From Halarcobacter sp. (GTDB lineage: Bacteria > Campylobacterota > Campylobacteria > Campylobacterales > Arcobacteraceae), in assembly GCF_963676935.1 (NCBI RefSeq), contig NZ_OY781470.1, positions 1,116,001-1,180,000 on the forward strand: a stretch of 64,000 nucleotides of DNA, read 5' to 3'. The position numbers and the translations under genes were made by a program. The notes under the pieces were generated by a model, which worked only from the letters and a program-made list of their open reading frames with translations, was not told the DNA's origin and searched no databases. Below, piece after piece: positions 45,315 to 54,278 of this stretch. The first letter of the stretch is position 1, and each line of letters opens with the position of its first letter.

Positions 45315-48300
45315 TGAACAAGAGTATTTTGAAATATATTTTATTAATCTTTTTAATTATCTCATCAATGTATGGATTGGATGATACAAATAATTTAAAT
45401 TTAATTAGACCTACAAAATTAAAACAAATTGAAGGTAAAAAAGAACCTATCAATGCTGTAAAAAAAGAGTATGTATCAGAGGTACCGGGAATTTCTAAAA
45501 TCAAGACTTTTAATTCTGAAAATGATCTTGATACAAATCTTTATCAAAAAGTAAAACTTATTGATGTTGTATTAGAAACCTTATCAAAAAGTGATATTTT
45601 AAAATCATCAAGAGAGAGTGTTATTCAATATGAAATAAAAGTTAAAAATGCAATGGCAGATTATTATCCTACATTAAATTTTAATTATGAATATGGAAGA
45701 ACAAGAACTAAGCCTGGACAAAATGAGGGTGAAAAATATAAGTTTTATACTGACAATAATTTTGAATTTGTATTAAGACAAAATCTATATTCTGGAAATG
45801 CAACTTTTAATAATGTAAAAAGTGTTTCTAAAAAACTTGAAGTTGCCAGAAATCAATATAGAATTAAACTAGATGAAGAGATTAAAAAAGCTATTAAAGC
45901 ATATTTTGATGTAGTTTTTACAAATCGTTCAGTTATGGTAAATGAACGAAATATGAAGAAGTTAAATAAAATATTAGAGATTGTTACTGCAAAATATGAA
46001 AGTGGTGCAGCTTCAATTGGGGATTTAACATCAATAAAAGCTAATGTTGCAAATGCAGTGACAAAGCTTGTAAAAGTTAAATCAAAATTTGTTGAGGCAC
46101 TTAGATATTATGAGTATATTGTAGGTGAAGAGTTTCAAAAAACTATCCCTTATGAAAAAAATTTCAATATTGATATTACAGATTTTGATTTACTTTATAA
46201 AAGAGCTTTAAAAAAGAATAGAAACCTAATCAATTATTATAAAAGTATAGAAGCTGAAAAGTATAATCAAAAAAATAAGAGATCAGCATTTAAACCAAAA
46301 GTTGATTTTGAATTATCTTATGGAAAGACATTTGATGGTGAAGATATTGAAGAAGATGAAACAGATTTAAGTGGAAAAGTTAAACTTACTTATAATTTAT
46401 TTAATGGTGGAAGAGACAAAAATAAAGTATTAGAAGCAAATAGTAAAATAAGAGATTTATCTTATAAGCTTGAAGAAGAAAAAAAGAAAGTAAAATGGAA
46501 TTTATCTAAAATTCATACATCTGTAAAAACTGTAAAAGATGCTATAGAAAGTACAGTTGAAGAGATTAAAGCTTCAAGAAAAATGGTTACTGCATATTGG
46601 GAAGCTTTTAAATTAGGAGAACAAGATTTAAATACACTTTTACAAGGGCAAAGACAACTAAATTCTGCTGAAACAGAGCTTGTAAATTTTGAAAAAAACC
46701 AACTTGTAGACTTCTTTAATATATTAGAGCTTACAGGAGAACTATCATCTTTCTTTGATGTAAATCCAGATAGTTCAAAATTTATTGATTTTTCTAAAAG
46801 TGATTATAAAAAAACTGTAATTGCAAAAGATGGTCAAGATTTAACTTTAGTTGAAAATGAAAAATCAAAAAAAGATCTAGAAGATAAGAAAGAAGTAAAG
46901 CCAGAAATAGAGATTAAAATTCCTGAAATATCATTAAAAGAAAAAATTGATAAATATTTACAGCAGTTTAAAAATTTCGATGATGAAAGTTTTATGATAG
47001 AGATTAGTGATTTTGATTCTATTTATGATGCTTTTAATTTTATGATTGAGTATGATTTAGATGATAATTCATTTGCTTATGATGTGGTTGATAAATATAA
47101 TATTAAAACTAAGATTGCACATAATAATTTTGATACTAGACAGAGTGCAGAAGATTATTTAAAACAATTAGAAGAAAAAAATTCAGATAAAATATATGAA
47201 ATTAAAAAAGTAAGTGAGATAAAAAAATTATATAATGAATATATAAAAGGCTTAAAAGTAAAAGTTCCAAAGCAAAAGACTAAAATAAAAGTTATAGAAA
47301 AATTAATTAAGCCTCCAGAAAAAAAAGTATTTAAAACTAATTCAGAATTTAAGGAAAAATTTTTAAATACAAATGATGCATTTTATACAATAAATGTTTC
47401 TTCATTTACAGATTTAAATGCATTAGAGCAATTTATAAATAAAAATGAGATTTATGAAGACTCATTTTTCTTTAGATATGGAAATAGTGGAGAACTATTG
47501 AAGTTAGTTACAGGTATATATGAAGATTATACAAGTATTGAAGATGAAATAAATAAATTAATTTTAGAAAATGAAAATATATTTCCAATAGTAGAAAAAG
47601 TATCTTCTGTGAAAAAACAATATAATGACAATTTGATTTTTAATGAAGAAAAAATAAATAAAGATGACTCTTTAGAAAAAGTAAAACCTTTAAATACTAC
47701 TAAAGAAGAAAAGAAATCATTAGAAGAGACAAAAAAAGAGAAAAAAGAATTAGATAATAAAGAAGTTAAAGATTTAGAAATTGATAGTTTATCTACTTAT
47801 GAAAAAACTTTTTTAAATGCCTCAAGAGATAACTATACAATCAGTCTTGCATCATTTATAAGTTTAGAAGAAGCTGAAAAATTTGTTAATCAAAATGGTA
47901 TTGAAAAAGAATCTATTTTATTACATTCAAATAGTGGAAGGGTAATGGTTCTTTCAGGTATTTATTCTGATAGAAATGAAGCATTAAATGCTTTACAGAA
48001 TTTATCAGATGAATTAAAGAGAAACAAACCATATATTCAAAAAATTTTTAGATCACAAGATTCATTTAGAAAAAATAATTTAAATAATACTGAAATTTTA
48101 AAAGCAGAAAAGAAAGCTAAAGAAGAAGTAGAAAGATTAGCAAGACTTGAAGCAGATAAAAAAGCTAAAGAAGAAGCAGAAAGATTAGCAAAACTTGAAG
48201 CAGAGAAAAAAGCGAAAGAAGAAGTAGAAAGATTAGCAAAACTTGAAGCAGAGAAAAAAGCGAAAGAAGAAGCAGAAAGATTAGCAAGACTTGATGCAGA

Positions 48301-49462
48301 GAAAAAAGCGAAAGAAGAAGTAGAAAGATTAGCAAGACTTGATGCAGAGAAAAAAGCGAAAGAAGAAGTAGAAAGATTAGCAAAACTTGAAGCAGAGAAA
48401 AAAGCGAAAGAAGAAGCAGAAAGATTAGCAAGACTTGATGCAGAGAAAAAAGCGAAAGAAGAAGCAGAAAGATTAGCGAAACTTGAAGCAGAGAAAAAAG
48501 CGAAAGAAGAAGCAGAAAGATTAGCAAAACTTGAAGCAGAGAAAAAAGCGAAAGAAGAAGCAGAAAGATTAGCAAAACTTGAAGCAGAGAAAAAGGCTAA
48601 AGAAGAAGCTGAAAAATTAGCAAAAATTGAAGCAGAAAAGAAAGCAAAAGAAAAAGCAGAAAGATTAGCAAAACTTGAAGCAGAGAAAAAAGCAAAAGAA
48701 GAAGCAGAAAGATTAGCGAAACTTGAAGCAGATAAAAAGGCTAAAGAAGAAGCTGAAAAATTAGCAAAAATTGAAGCAGAAAAGAAAGCAAAAGAAGAAG
48801 CAAAAAGAATAGCAAAACTTGATGCAGAGAAAAAAGCTAAAGAAGAAGCAGAAAGATTAGCGAAACTTGAAGCAGATAAAAAGGCTAAAGAAGAAGCTGA
48901 AAAATTAGCAAAAATTGAAGCAGAAAAGAAAGCAAAAGAAGAAGCAAAAAGAATAGCAAAACTTGATGCAGAGAAAAAAGCTAAAGAAGAAGCAGAAAGA
49001 TTAGCAAAACTTGATGCAGAGAAAAAGGCGAAAGAAGAAGCAGAAAGATTAACAAAACTTGAAACAGAGAAAATAGCAAAAGAAGAAGCCTCTAAACAAG
49101 TAAAATATGTACGTCCTAAAACTTCTATAGAGGAAATTGATTTTGGTGCAAAAGAGCAAGATAAAAAAGAAGAGTTTATCCCTTATAAAAAAAGGTTAGA
49201 AAACTTTAGAGTAAAATTTCAAACAGTTTCAAAAGATAAATTTACTTTAGAAATCGCTACATTAAAGCCAAGTGAAGTTAATTGGTTTGTTAGTGCAAGA
49301 GCAGTTGGACCATATTATGTAGTAAAAGAATCTTCTAAAAGAGTAAAACTTTATTATGGTATTTATAATACTAAAGAAGAAGCAAAAAAAGCAACGGAAA
49401 CTTTACATCCAGTTATTTATGAATCAAATCCTCCTGTTAAAATGATAGGAAGTGTTAGATGA
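45314..49462 (+). CDS. TolC-family outer-membrane channel fused to SPOR-like segments and a TolA-like helical arm
   Basis: 1,382 residues, about three times a normal TolC. A Sec signal (YILLIFLIISSMYG) is followed by a TolC/OEP domain at about residues 70-480 (RQNLYSGNATFNNV, KYESGAASIGDLTSIKA, LGEQDLNTLLQGQRQLNSAE). Four related segments of about 80-90 residues, which I read as SPOR-like, start near 559 (SFMIEISDF), 689 (FYTINVSSF), 839 (NYTISLASF) and 1308 (KFTLEIATL). Between the third and fourth lies a 320-residue Lys/Glu/Ala helix of 20 perfect-length 16-residue repeats (931-1250). The start is GTG, overlapping the upstream TAG. Since TolC C-termini are periplasmic, the extension should lie in the periplasm, where SPOR domains bind denuded peptidoglycan and the arm resembles TolA domain II. 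It is the channel for the adhesin. The fusion architecture is unusual. Confidence 0.85.
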   Translation: MNKSILKYILLIFLIISSMYGLDDTNNLNLIRPTKLKQIEGKKEPINAVKKEYVSEVPGISKIKTFNSENDLDTNLYQKVKLIDVVLETLSKSDILKSSRESVIQYEIKVKNAMADYYPTLNFNYEYGRTRTKPGQNEGEKYKFYTDNNFEFVLRQNLYSGNATFNNVKSVSKKLEVARNQYRIKLDEEIKKAIKAYFDVVFTNRSVMVNERNMKKLNKILEIVTAKYESGAASIGDLTSIKANVANAVTKLVKVKSKFVEALRYYEYIVGEEFQKTIPYEKNFNIDITDFDLLYKRALKKNRNLINYYKSIEAEKYNQKNKRSAFKPKVDFELSYGKTFDGEDIEEDETDLSGKVKLTYNLFNGGRDKNKVLEANSKIRDLSYKLEEEKKKVKWNLSKIHTSVKTVKDAIESTVEEIKASRKMVTAYWEAFKLGEQDLNTLLQGQRQLNSAETELVNFEKNQLVDFFNILELTGELSSFFDVNPDSSKFIDFSKSDYKKTVIAKDGQDLTLVENEKSKKDLEDKKEVKPEIEIKIPEISLKEKIDKYLQQFKNFDDESFMIEISDFDSIYDAFNFMIEYDLDDNSFAYDVVDKYNIKTKIAHNNFDTRQSAEDYLKQLEEKNSDKIYEIKKVSEIKKLYNEYIKGLKVKVPKQKTKIKVIEKLIKPPEKKVFKTNSEFKEKFLNTNDAFYTINVSSFTDLNALEQFINKNEIYEDSFFFRYGNSGELLKLVTGIYEDYTSIEDEINKLILENENIFPIVEKVSSVKKQYNDNLIFNEEKINKDDSLEKVKPLNTTKEEKKSLEETKKEKKELDNKEVKDLEIDSLSTYEKTFLNASRDNYTISLASFISLEEAEKFVNQNGIEKESILLHSNSGRVMVLSGIYSDRNEALNALQNLSDELKRNKPYIQKIFRSQDSFRKNNLNNTEILKAEKKAKEEVERLARLEADKKAKEEAERLAKLEAEKKAKEEVERLAKLEAEKKAKEEAERLARLDAEKKAKEEVERLARLDAEKKAKEEVERLAKLEAEKKAKEEAERLARLDAEKKAKEEAERLAKLEAEKKAKEEAERLAKLEAEKKAKEEAERLAKLEAEKKAKEEAEKLAKIEAEKKAKEKAERLAKLEAEKKAKEEAERLAKLEADKKAKEEAEKLAKIEAEKKAKEEAKRIAKLDAEKKAKEEAERLAKLEADKKAKEEAEKLAKIEAEKKAKEEAKRIAKLDAEKKAKEEAERLAKLDAEKKAKEEAERLTKLETEKIAKEEASKQVKYVRPKTSIEEIDFGAKEQDKKEEFIPYKKRLENFRVKFQTVSKDKFTLEIATLKPSEVNWFVSARAVGPYYVVKESSKRVKLYYGIYNTKEEAKKATETLHPVIYESNPPVKMIGSVR
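48104..49063 (+). repeat. Twenty tandem 48-bp repeats (16-residue KAKEEAERLAKLEAEK units)
   Basis: Exactly 20 units of 48 bp (960 bp) in frame, each coding AEKKAKEEAERLAKLE with small substitutions (E/D, A/V, R/K, L/I); a 21st unit decays after 49063. A three-unit block of 144 bp is duplicated in tandem: GATTAGCGAA followed by the same variants begins at 48711 and again at 48855. The unit predicts an uninterrupted charged single alpha-helix or coiled coil. The repeat also keeps reverse frames open, which creates spurious antisense reading frames. Confidence 0.95.
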
Positions 49463-51645
49463 TAAAAAAGTTTAGTAATAAATTTACTCATAGTAACACT
49501 ACTTATTCTAATATAATGTTAATTGTGTTTACTTTGACGTTTATATTTTCTTCATATTTGTATTTTCAATATTATAAGCAAATAATATTAAATAAAAAAA
49601 TTGATATGTATAAAGTTAATGTAAATTATTTAAATAGCAAACTAAATAATGATTTTCTAACATATAATAAAGAAAATATAAAAAAAGATATTGAAAAAGT
49701 ATTTAGTACTTCTCTTTTCTCACTTATAAAAATAGATAAAAATAGATATATATTTGATAAAAACACTCTTATAGATAATTCTGAAGGTTTTAATGACAAG
49801 TCATGGAGTTTGGGAGAAGTGATAGTAGATGTTAGATTTGGTCTAATAACCAAACTACCAAATAGTTCTTATTATGAATTTATATCTTCAAACAATTATG
49901 AAATAACTCAGCCTCTTAGAGTTAGATATCAATTATATAAAAATGGTCAAATTAAAAATATTATTGCAAAATTAGACTTTTCGAATATCAAAGAAAAAAG
50001 ATTAATTACAGGCAATAATGAAAGTTCATTTTTAAGAAATTTTTTAGATACAAATAAATTAAATAAAACATATCCTATCAAAAAGCAAGGATATACAGTT
50101 GCTTCTATTACTTATGAAATAAATAAATATGAAATAAATAGTGAGATACAAAATTTTCTTTTTACGCTTATTCTTTTTAATATAGTTATGTGTTTACCTC
50201 TTATTTTTGTATTAGGTTTTTATCATAAATATTTATTTAAAAAATATGTTACTTTGCCAGTAAATTATCTAAATGAATATTTGGAAAATATATTATTAGA
50301 TAAATTTTCAATTATTGATAAAAGTCAGTTTGAAGGTACACCTGAGATAAAGGAATTAACTAAAAAAATCTCTAAATTATCAGGAAAAGTTGCAGCTTTA
50401 AAAAATGAATTGAATGTAAATAAAGAATCATTAGAGTTAAAAGTTTCTAGTGATACTCTAACAGGACTTCCAAATAAAACAATATTTGATTTTGATATAA
50501 AAAGTATGTATGTCTCAGCCATACCTGGATATATCTTTATTTTAAAAATTGAAAAGCTTAGTGAAATAAGTGAAAAATATGATTCAGGATATATTAATAG
50601 TTTTATTGAAAGTTATGTAAATATATTAAAGAATGTGATTTTTAAATACAATAAAGAGATGAAACTTTATAGGTTTTATGGTTCAAAATTTGCAATAATT
50701 GCTAAAAATATAGAAATGGAAACTTGTGAATTAATGTGCAATGATATTATAAAAGAATTAAATGAAAAACTAAGTGATATTTATAATATCCCAGATGATT
50801 ATATCCAAATAGGTGGTACATTTTTTGACATATATGGAACTATTGATTCTTTATTATCAACTTTAGAAAAGGCATACGAACGTTCAAAAATTCAAGGGAA
50901 AAACTCTTTTTATATAGTTGCAGAAGATGAAATTGAAAGAAACTATTCTGAGTTGGATAGTAATGTAGTTGATATTATAAAAAGAGCTGAGTTTAATTTG
51001 AAATTTGTATTTGATACATATACTTTTGATGATGATGAAAACTTAATTATGAGTGAGGCTTCTCCACAATTAATTGACTCAAATGGTAATCCTCAACCTA
51101 TAGGTTCTTTTATTTCTGTTGCAGATAAACTTCATATAGCAGATAAGTTTGATAAGTTAGTTCTTGTTAAAACCCTTGCTTACATTAGAGGTAATAATAT
51201 AGATCATAAGATAGCTATAAATATCTCTATGACATCAATAAAAAATAAAGAATTTATGAAATGGTTATTAGATGTGTTAAAAGCAAATCAAGATATCATA
51301 GATAAAATTGTATTTAGTATTACTTCATATACAGCTTATTTAAATAAAGATTCTTTTATTGAGTTTATAAAAAGTATTCATAAGGTTGGAGCAAGTATTA
51401 TATTAAAAAGATATAAGACTACTGATTATCCATTAGAAGAATTAAAAAATCTTAATCTTGATTATATTAGAATGAGTCATGAATATACAACAGGTTTTTC
51501 AAATGATGTAATTAAAAAGCATAAAGTAAAAAATATTTTAATTTTTGCAGAATTATACAATATCAAAGTAGTTGCAGATACAGTTAAACTTGATGCAGAT
51601 TATGATTTATTAGAAAGACTTGGTACTTATGCAGCAAGTAGATAG
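49459..51645 (+). CDS. LapD-like membrane receptor with degenerate GGDEF and EAL domains
   Basis: 728 residues: membrane helix about 18-38, periplasmic domain about 40-230, second helix about 232-255, a HAMP-like linker (KYVTLPVNYLNEYLENI), GGDEF-like domain about 320-490 and EAL-like domain about 500-728. The GGDEF site reads YGSKF (about 405) and the EAL motif reads EAS (533-535, in SEASPQLID), so both catalytic activities are probably lost and the protein should bind c-di-GMP and signal outward, like LapD. LapD controls a periplasmic protease (LapG) that cuts the adhesin's retention end; no LapG gene is seen in this window. Its ATG overlaps the TolC stop (ATGA). The periplasmic domain is only loosely LapD-like to my eye. 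Confidence 0.82.
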   Translation: MIKKFSNKFTHSNTTYSNIMLIVFTLTFIFSSYLYFQYYKQIILNKKIDMYKVNVNYLNSKLNNDFLTYNKENIKKDIEKVFSTSLFSLIKIDKNRYIFDKNTLIDNSEGFNDKSWSLGEVIVDVRFGLITKLPNSSYYEFISSNNYEITQPLRVRYQLYKNGQIKNIIAKLDFSNIKEKRLITGNNESSFLRNFLDTNKLNKTYPIKKQGYTVASITYEINKYEINSEIQNFLFTLILFNIVMCLPLIFVLGFYHKYLFKKYVTLPVNYLNEYLENILLDKFSIIDKSQFEGTPEIKELTKKISKLSGKVAALKNELNVNKESLELKVSSDTLTGLPNKTIFDFDIKSMYVSAIPGYIFILKIEKLSEISEKYDSGYINSFIESYVNILKNVIFKYNKEMKLYRFYGSKFAIIAKNIEMETCELMCNDIIKELNEKLSDIYNIPDDYIQIGGTFFDIYGTIDSLLSTLEKAYERSKIQGKNSFYIVAEDEIERNYSELDSNVVDIIKRAEFNLKFVFDTYTFDDDENLIMSEASPQLIDSNGNPQPIGSFISVADKLHIADKFDKLVLVKTLAYIRGNNIDHKIAINISMTSIKNKEFMKWLLDVLKANQDIIDKIVFSITSYTAYLNKDSFIEFIKSIHKVGASIILKRYKTTDYPLEELKNLNLDYIRMSHEYTTGFSNDVIKKHKVKNILIFAELYNIKVVADTVKLDADYDLLERLGTYAASR

Positions 51646-51654
51646 GATTTATAA

Positions 51655-52431
51655 ATGATTAAATATTTCTATATATTCATATTTTTTATTTTTGTAGGTT
51701 GTAGTTCAACTACAAAAAGTATAAATACCTCAGAGTATGAAAAAAATACGACAACAAAAGTTTATGAAGATATTTCAAAAGATGCAATATTTGAAGCAGC
51801 TAAAAAAGTATTCATTCTTTTAGGAAAAGAGCAATTTAGAATAGATTCATATAGAAACAATTTAGAAGTTCAAAAAACTAAACTTAATCATTTCCCTTTT
51901 TATGCCTATACTACAAATGATATTTGGAACATCTCAATTGAAGAGGAAGATGGAAAATCTATTGTTAAAATTAATTTAAAAAGAATTAAAGATTTTGATA
52001 AAGAGACTAGTGAGTATTTGTCAAAAGATTTACATAAATTTCTTTTAGAAAGAATAGATTATTTATTAGGATTAAATGATAAATGGAATAGTTGTATGGT
52101 TTCATTAGATGATGCTTTATGTGATGGAATCGATTTAAATACAATAAATTCACCAACAAAAGATGATTTGGTTACAAATATTTTAATTTCTCAAAGAAAA
52201 GCTAGTAAATCTTTATCTGAAATTGAAGATGATATATTAGCTGATGATATAGTTTTTACTTTAGAGGATTCAAATAATGATATTCTTGAAAAACAAAATG
52301 GAAATTTAGAAGATACTCAAGAAAGTCTTGAGGCAGAAGATGCGTTAGATAAAAAAATTCAGGAATTAGATGATATAGTAAATACAAATATTGATAAAAC
52401 ACTGGATAGAATAAAAACAGAAAATGAATAG
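51655..52431 (+). CDS. Lipoprotein of unknown function in the adhesin operon
   Basis: 258 residues with a short signal peptide and a clear lipobox (FFIFVGCSS; Cys at residue 16), so it should be lipid-anchored, probably in the outer membrane. Residues about 45-145 form a compact alpha/beta region (DAIFEAAKKVFILLGKEQFR and NDIWNISIEEEDGKSIVKIN), reminiscent of small lipoproteins that assist envelope complexes but not identifiable. The C-terminal 90 residues are acidic and probably disordered or coiled (LEAEDALDKKIQELDDIV). It is 9 bp after the LapD-like gene and overlaps the Sel1 gene by 8 bp. It may act as a pilotin or an assembly factor for the secretion machine (inference). Confidence 0.7.
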   Translation: MIKYFYIFIFFIFVGCSSTTKSINTSEYEKNTTTKVYEDISKDAIFEAAKKVFILLGKEQFRIDSYRNNLEVQKTKLNHFPFYAYTTNDIWNISIEEEDGKSIVKINLKRIKDFDKETSEYLSKDLHKFLLERIDYLLGLNDKWNSCMVSLDDALCDGIDLNTINSPTKDDLVTNILISQRKASKSLSEIEDDILADDIVFTLEDSNNDILEKQNGNLEDTQESLEAEDALDKKIQELDDIVNTNIDKTLDRIKTENE

Positions 52432-53359
52432 ATTAATAACAATTTTTTTATTATCTTTTTTACATCTTTATGCAGTTTCAATTGATGAAGCAATAAGTAA
52501 TATAGAAAAAAAGAAATATTCACTTGCTTTAGAACAATTAAATAAACTTGCATTGGAAGATAATCCTTTAGCTCAATATAACCTTGGATTGTTAAATTAT
52601 AAAGGTTTAGGTGTTGAGCAAAATAAAGAATTGGCTTTATTTTGGTATGAAATTGCTGCAAAAAATGGGAATAAAGAAGCTCAAAATAATCTTGCTCATA
52701 TGTATTTTCTTGGAGAAGTTGTTAATAAAGATTTAAAAATAGCAAAATATTGGTATGAGCAATCTGCTAATCAAGGATATGCTTTAGCTCAATTAAATCT
52801 TGGATTAATTTATGAAAAAAATCCAACAAAAGAGAATCTTGAAATAGCTTTTAAATACTACAAAGACTCTGCTCAACAAGGTGTAGTTATTGCACAAAAT
52901 AATTTAGCTTCAATGTATTATTATGGAAAAGGAGTTAAAAAAGATAAGAAAAAAGCTTTATATTGGTATCAAGTTTCATCAAATGCTGGAGATAAGGTAG
53001 CACAATATAATTTAGCCATGATGTATTTGTCTGGTGATGTAGTAGAAAAAGATTTTGAAAAAGTAGTTTTTTGGCTAGAAAAATCTTCAGTTCAAAATTA
53101 TAAAACAGCAATAATAAAATTGGCAGATATTTATAGAAATGGTAATATCACTTCGCAAGATTATAAAAAAGCTTTCCAGTTATATAAAAAAGCCGCAAAT
53201 CAGAATAACCTTAAATCAATGTACTATTTAGGTCTATTTTATTATAACGGTTATGGTACAACTAAAAATATGGAAAAAGCTAGATATTGGTTGAAAATGG
53301 CAGAATCACAAGGTCATGAAAGATCAAAAAATTTTTTAGAAACACATAAATTTTTTTAA
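52424..53359 (+). CDS. Periplasmic Sel1-repeat protein
   Basis: 311 residues with an N-terminal signal peptide (ITIFLLSFLHLYA) and seven Sel1-type TPR units of about 36 residues, for example AQYNLGLLNYKGLGVEQNKE, AQNNLASMYYYGKGVKKDKK and MYYLGLFYYNGYGTTKNMEK, filling nearly the whole chain. Sel1 arrays are protein-protein scaffolds; secreted forms are common in Campylobacterota. It is the last gene of the adhesin locus, overlapping the lipoprotein gene by 8 bp, and is followed by a hairpin. I infer a scaffold or regulator role for the adhesin apparatus; a beta-lactamase-like (Hcp) activity sometimes attached to cysteine-rich relatives is not indicated, as the paired cysteines are missing. Confidence 0.82.
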   Translation: MNRLITIFLLSFLHLYAVSIDEAISNIEKKKYSLALEQLNKLALEDNPLAQYNLGLLNYKGLGVEQNKELALFWYEIAAKNGNKEAQNNLAHMYFLGEVVNKDLKIAKYWYEQSANQGYALAQLNLGLIYEKNPTKENLEIAFKYYKDSAQQGVVIAQNNLASMYYYGKGVKKDKKKALYWYQVSSNAGDKVAQYNLAMMYLSGDVVEKDFEKVVFWLEKSSVQNYKTAIIKLADIYRNGNITSQDYKKAFQLYKKAANQNNLKSMYYLGLFYYNGYGTTKNMEKARYWLKMAESQGHERSKNFLETHKFF

Positions 53360-53371
53360 ATCCACACACTC

Positions 53372-53395
53372 TACATATTAATATTATAATATGTA
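53372..53395. promoter_or_regulatory. Inverted repeat after the Sel1 gene
   Basis: Perfect 9-bp arms TACATATTA (53372-53380) and TAATATGTA (53387-53395), 6-nt loop. No T-run follows on the plus strand, so it is either a weak terminator or a binding site in the 103-bp gap. The same gap holds a possible promoter for the next gene: TATTAT at 53435-53440 and a GGA-type ribosome binding site near 53455. Confidence 0.35.
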
Positions 53396-53462
53396 TTAAT
53401 TCTACAAATTAAGTTTCAACCTAAATTAATTATGTATTATACGTTTATAAAAAAGGAAAATA

Positions 53463-54254
53463 ATGAAAAAATTGTTTAAAATAAATATTTTATTTATATT
53501 ACTTTTTACAAATTTTTTATATGCAAAAGATAGTAGATTAGATCTAATAAAAGCTAATAACGAAATAAGAGTATGTATTTGGCCACAATACTATGGAATC
53601 TCGTATATTGATATAAGAACACAAAAACTTGAGGGTATTGATAGTGATTTAGCTATTGAATTAGCAAAAGATTTAAATGTCAATTTAAAATTAGTTAAAA
53701 GTTCATTTCCAACACTTATAGATGATATAAGCTCAAACAAATGTGATATTGCAATGTTTGCCATAGGTAATACAGAAAAAAGAAGAGAAAAAATAAGATT
53801 TACAACCCCTCATTTAGAAAGTGATATTTACGCTGTTACAACAAAAACAAACAAAAAAGTTAAAACTTGGGATGATATTGATAAAAAGGGTGTAGTAGTT
53901 GCAGTTGCAAAAGGAACTTACCATGAACCTATTATGAAAGAAAAATTAAAAAATGCAAAGCTAGTAGTAATTAAAGGGTTTAAACAAAGAGAGGATGAAG
54001 TAAGAGCAGGTAGAGCAGATGTTTTTATGACTGATTATCCTTATGGTAAAAAAATGTTAGCAAAAACAGATTGGGCAAAATTAATTATTCCTAAAAATAC
54101 TTTCTATTTAATTCCTTATGCTTGGACAATGAAATATGGTGATGATAAATTTTACAATAGAGTAGAAAAGTTTATTAAAGATATTAAAACTGATGGACGA
54201 TTAAAAAAGCTTGCTAAAAGAAATGGTTTATTACCTATAGTTAAATTAAAGTAA
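53463..54254 (+). CDS. Family 3 periplasmic solute-binding protein
   Basis: 263 residues: a Sec signal peptide (about 1-21, ending NFLYA) and a complete SBP_bac_3 fold: EIRVCIWPQYYGISYI, LEGIDSDLAIELAKDLNVNL, CDIAMFAIGNTEKRREKIRF (the typical I-x-x-T-x-x-R-x-x-x-I/V-x-F motif), KGTYHEP and GRADVFMTD. Such proteins bind amino acids or related small molecules in the periplasm. No ABC permease or ATPase follows; instead a Cache/PAS histidine kinase begins 24 bp later, so it may feed a sensory system rather than uptake (inference). The ligand cannot be told from sequence. Confidence 0.88.
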   Translation: MKKLFKINILFILLFTNFLYAKDSRLDLIKANNEIRVCIWPQYYGISYIDIRTQKLEGIDSDLAIELAKDLNVNLKLVKSSFPTLIDDISSNKCDIAMFAIGNTEKRREKIRFTTPHLESDIYAVTTKTNKKVKTWDDIDKKGVVVAVAKGTYHEPIMKEKLKNAKLVVIKGFKQREDEVRAGRADVFMTDYPYGKKMLAKTDWAKLIIPKNTFYLIPYAWTMKYGDDKFYNRVEKFIKDIKTDGRLKKLAKRNGLLPIVKLK

Positions 54255-54278
54255 TTTATTAATAGATAGTGTATAGTT

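Noticed and set aside
48165..48575. Antisense frame of 136 codons over the 48-bp repeats
   Set aside because: It is a periodic mirror of the KAKEEAERLAKLE repeat, giving Leu/Phe/Ser repetition; no start signals.
48104..49063. Possible CRISPR-like direct repeats
   Set aside because: The repeats are contiguous, in frame, coding and without unique spacers.
52359..52661. Minus-strand 100-codon frame across the lipoprotein/Sel1 junction
   Set aside because: It is opposite two convincing genes, with no promoter or ribosome binding site and no domain.
53372..53395. Strong terminator after the Sel1 gene
   Set aside because: The hairpin is perfect, but no T-run follows on the plus strand, so I list it only as an inverted repeat.
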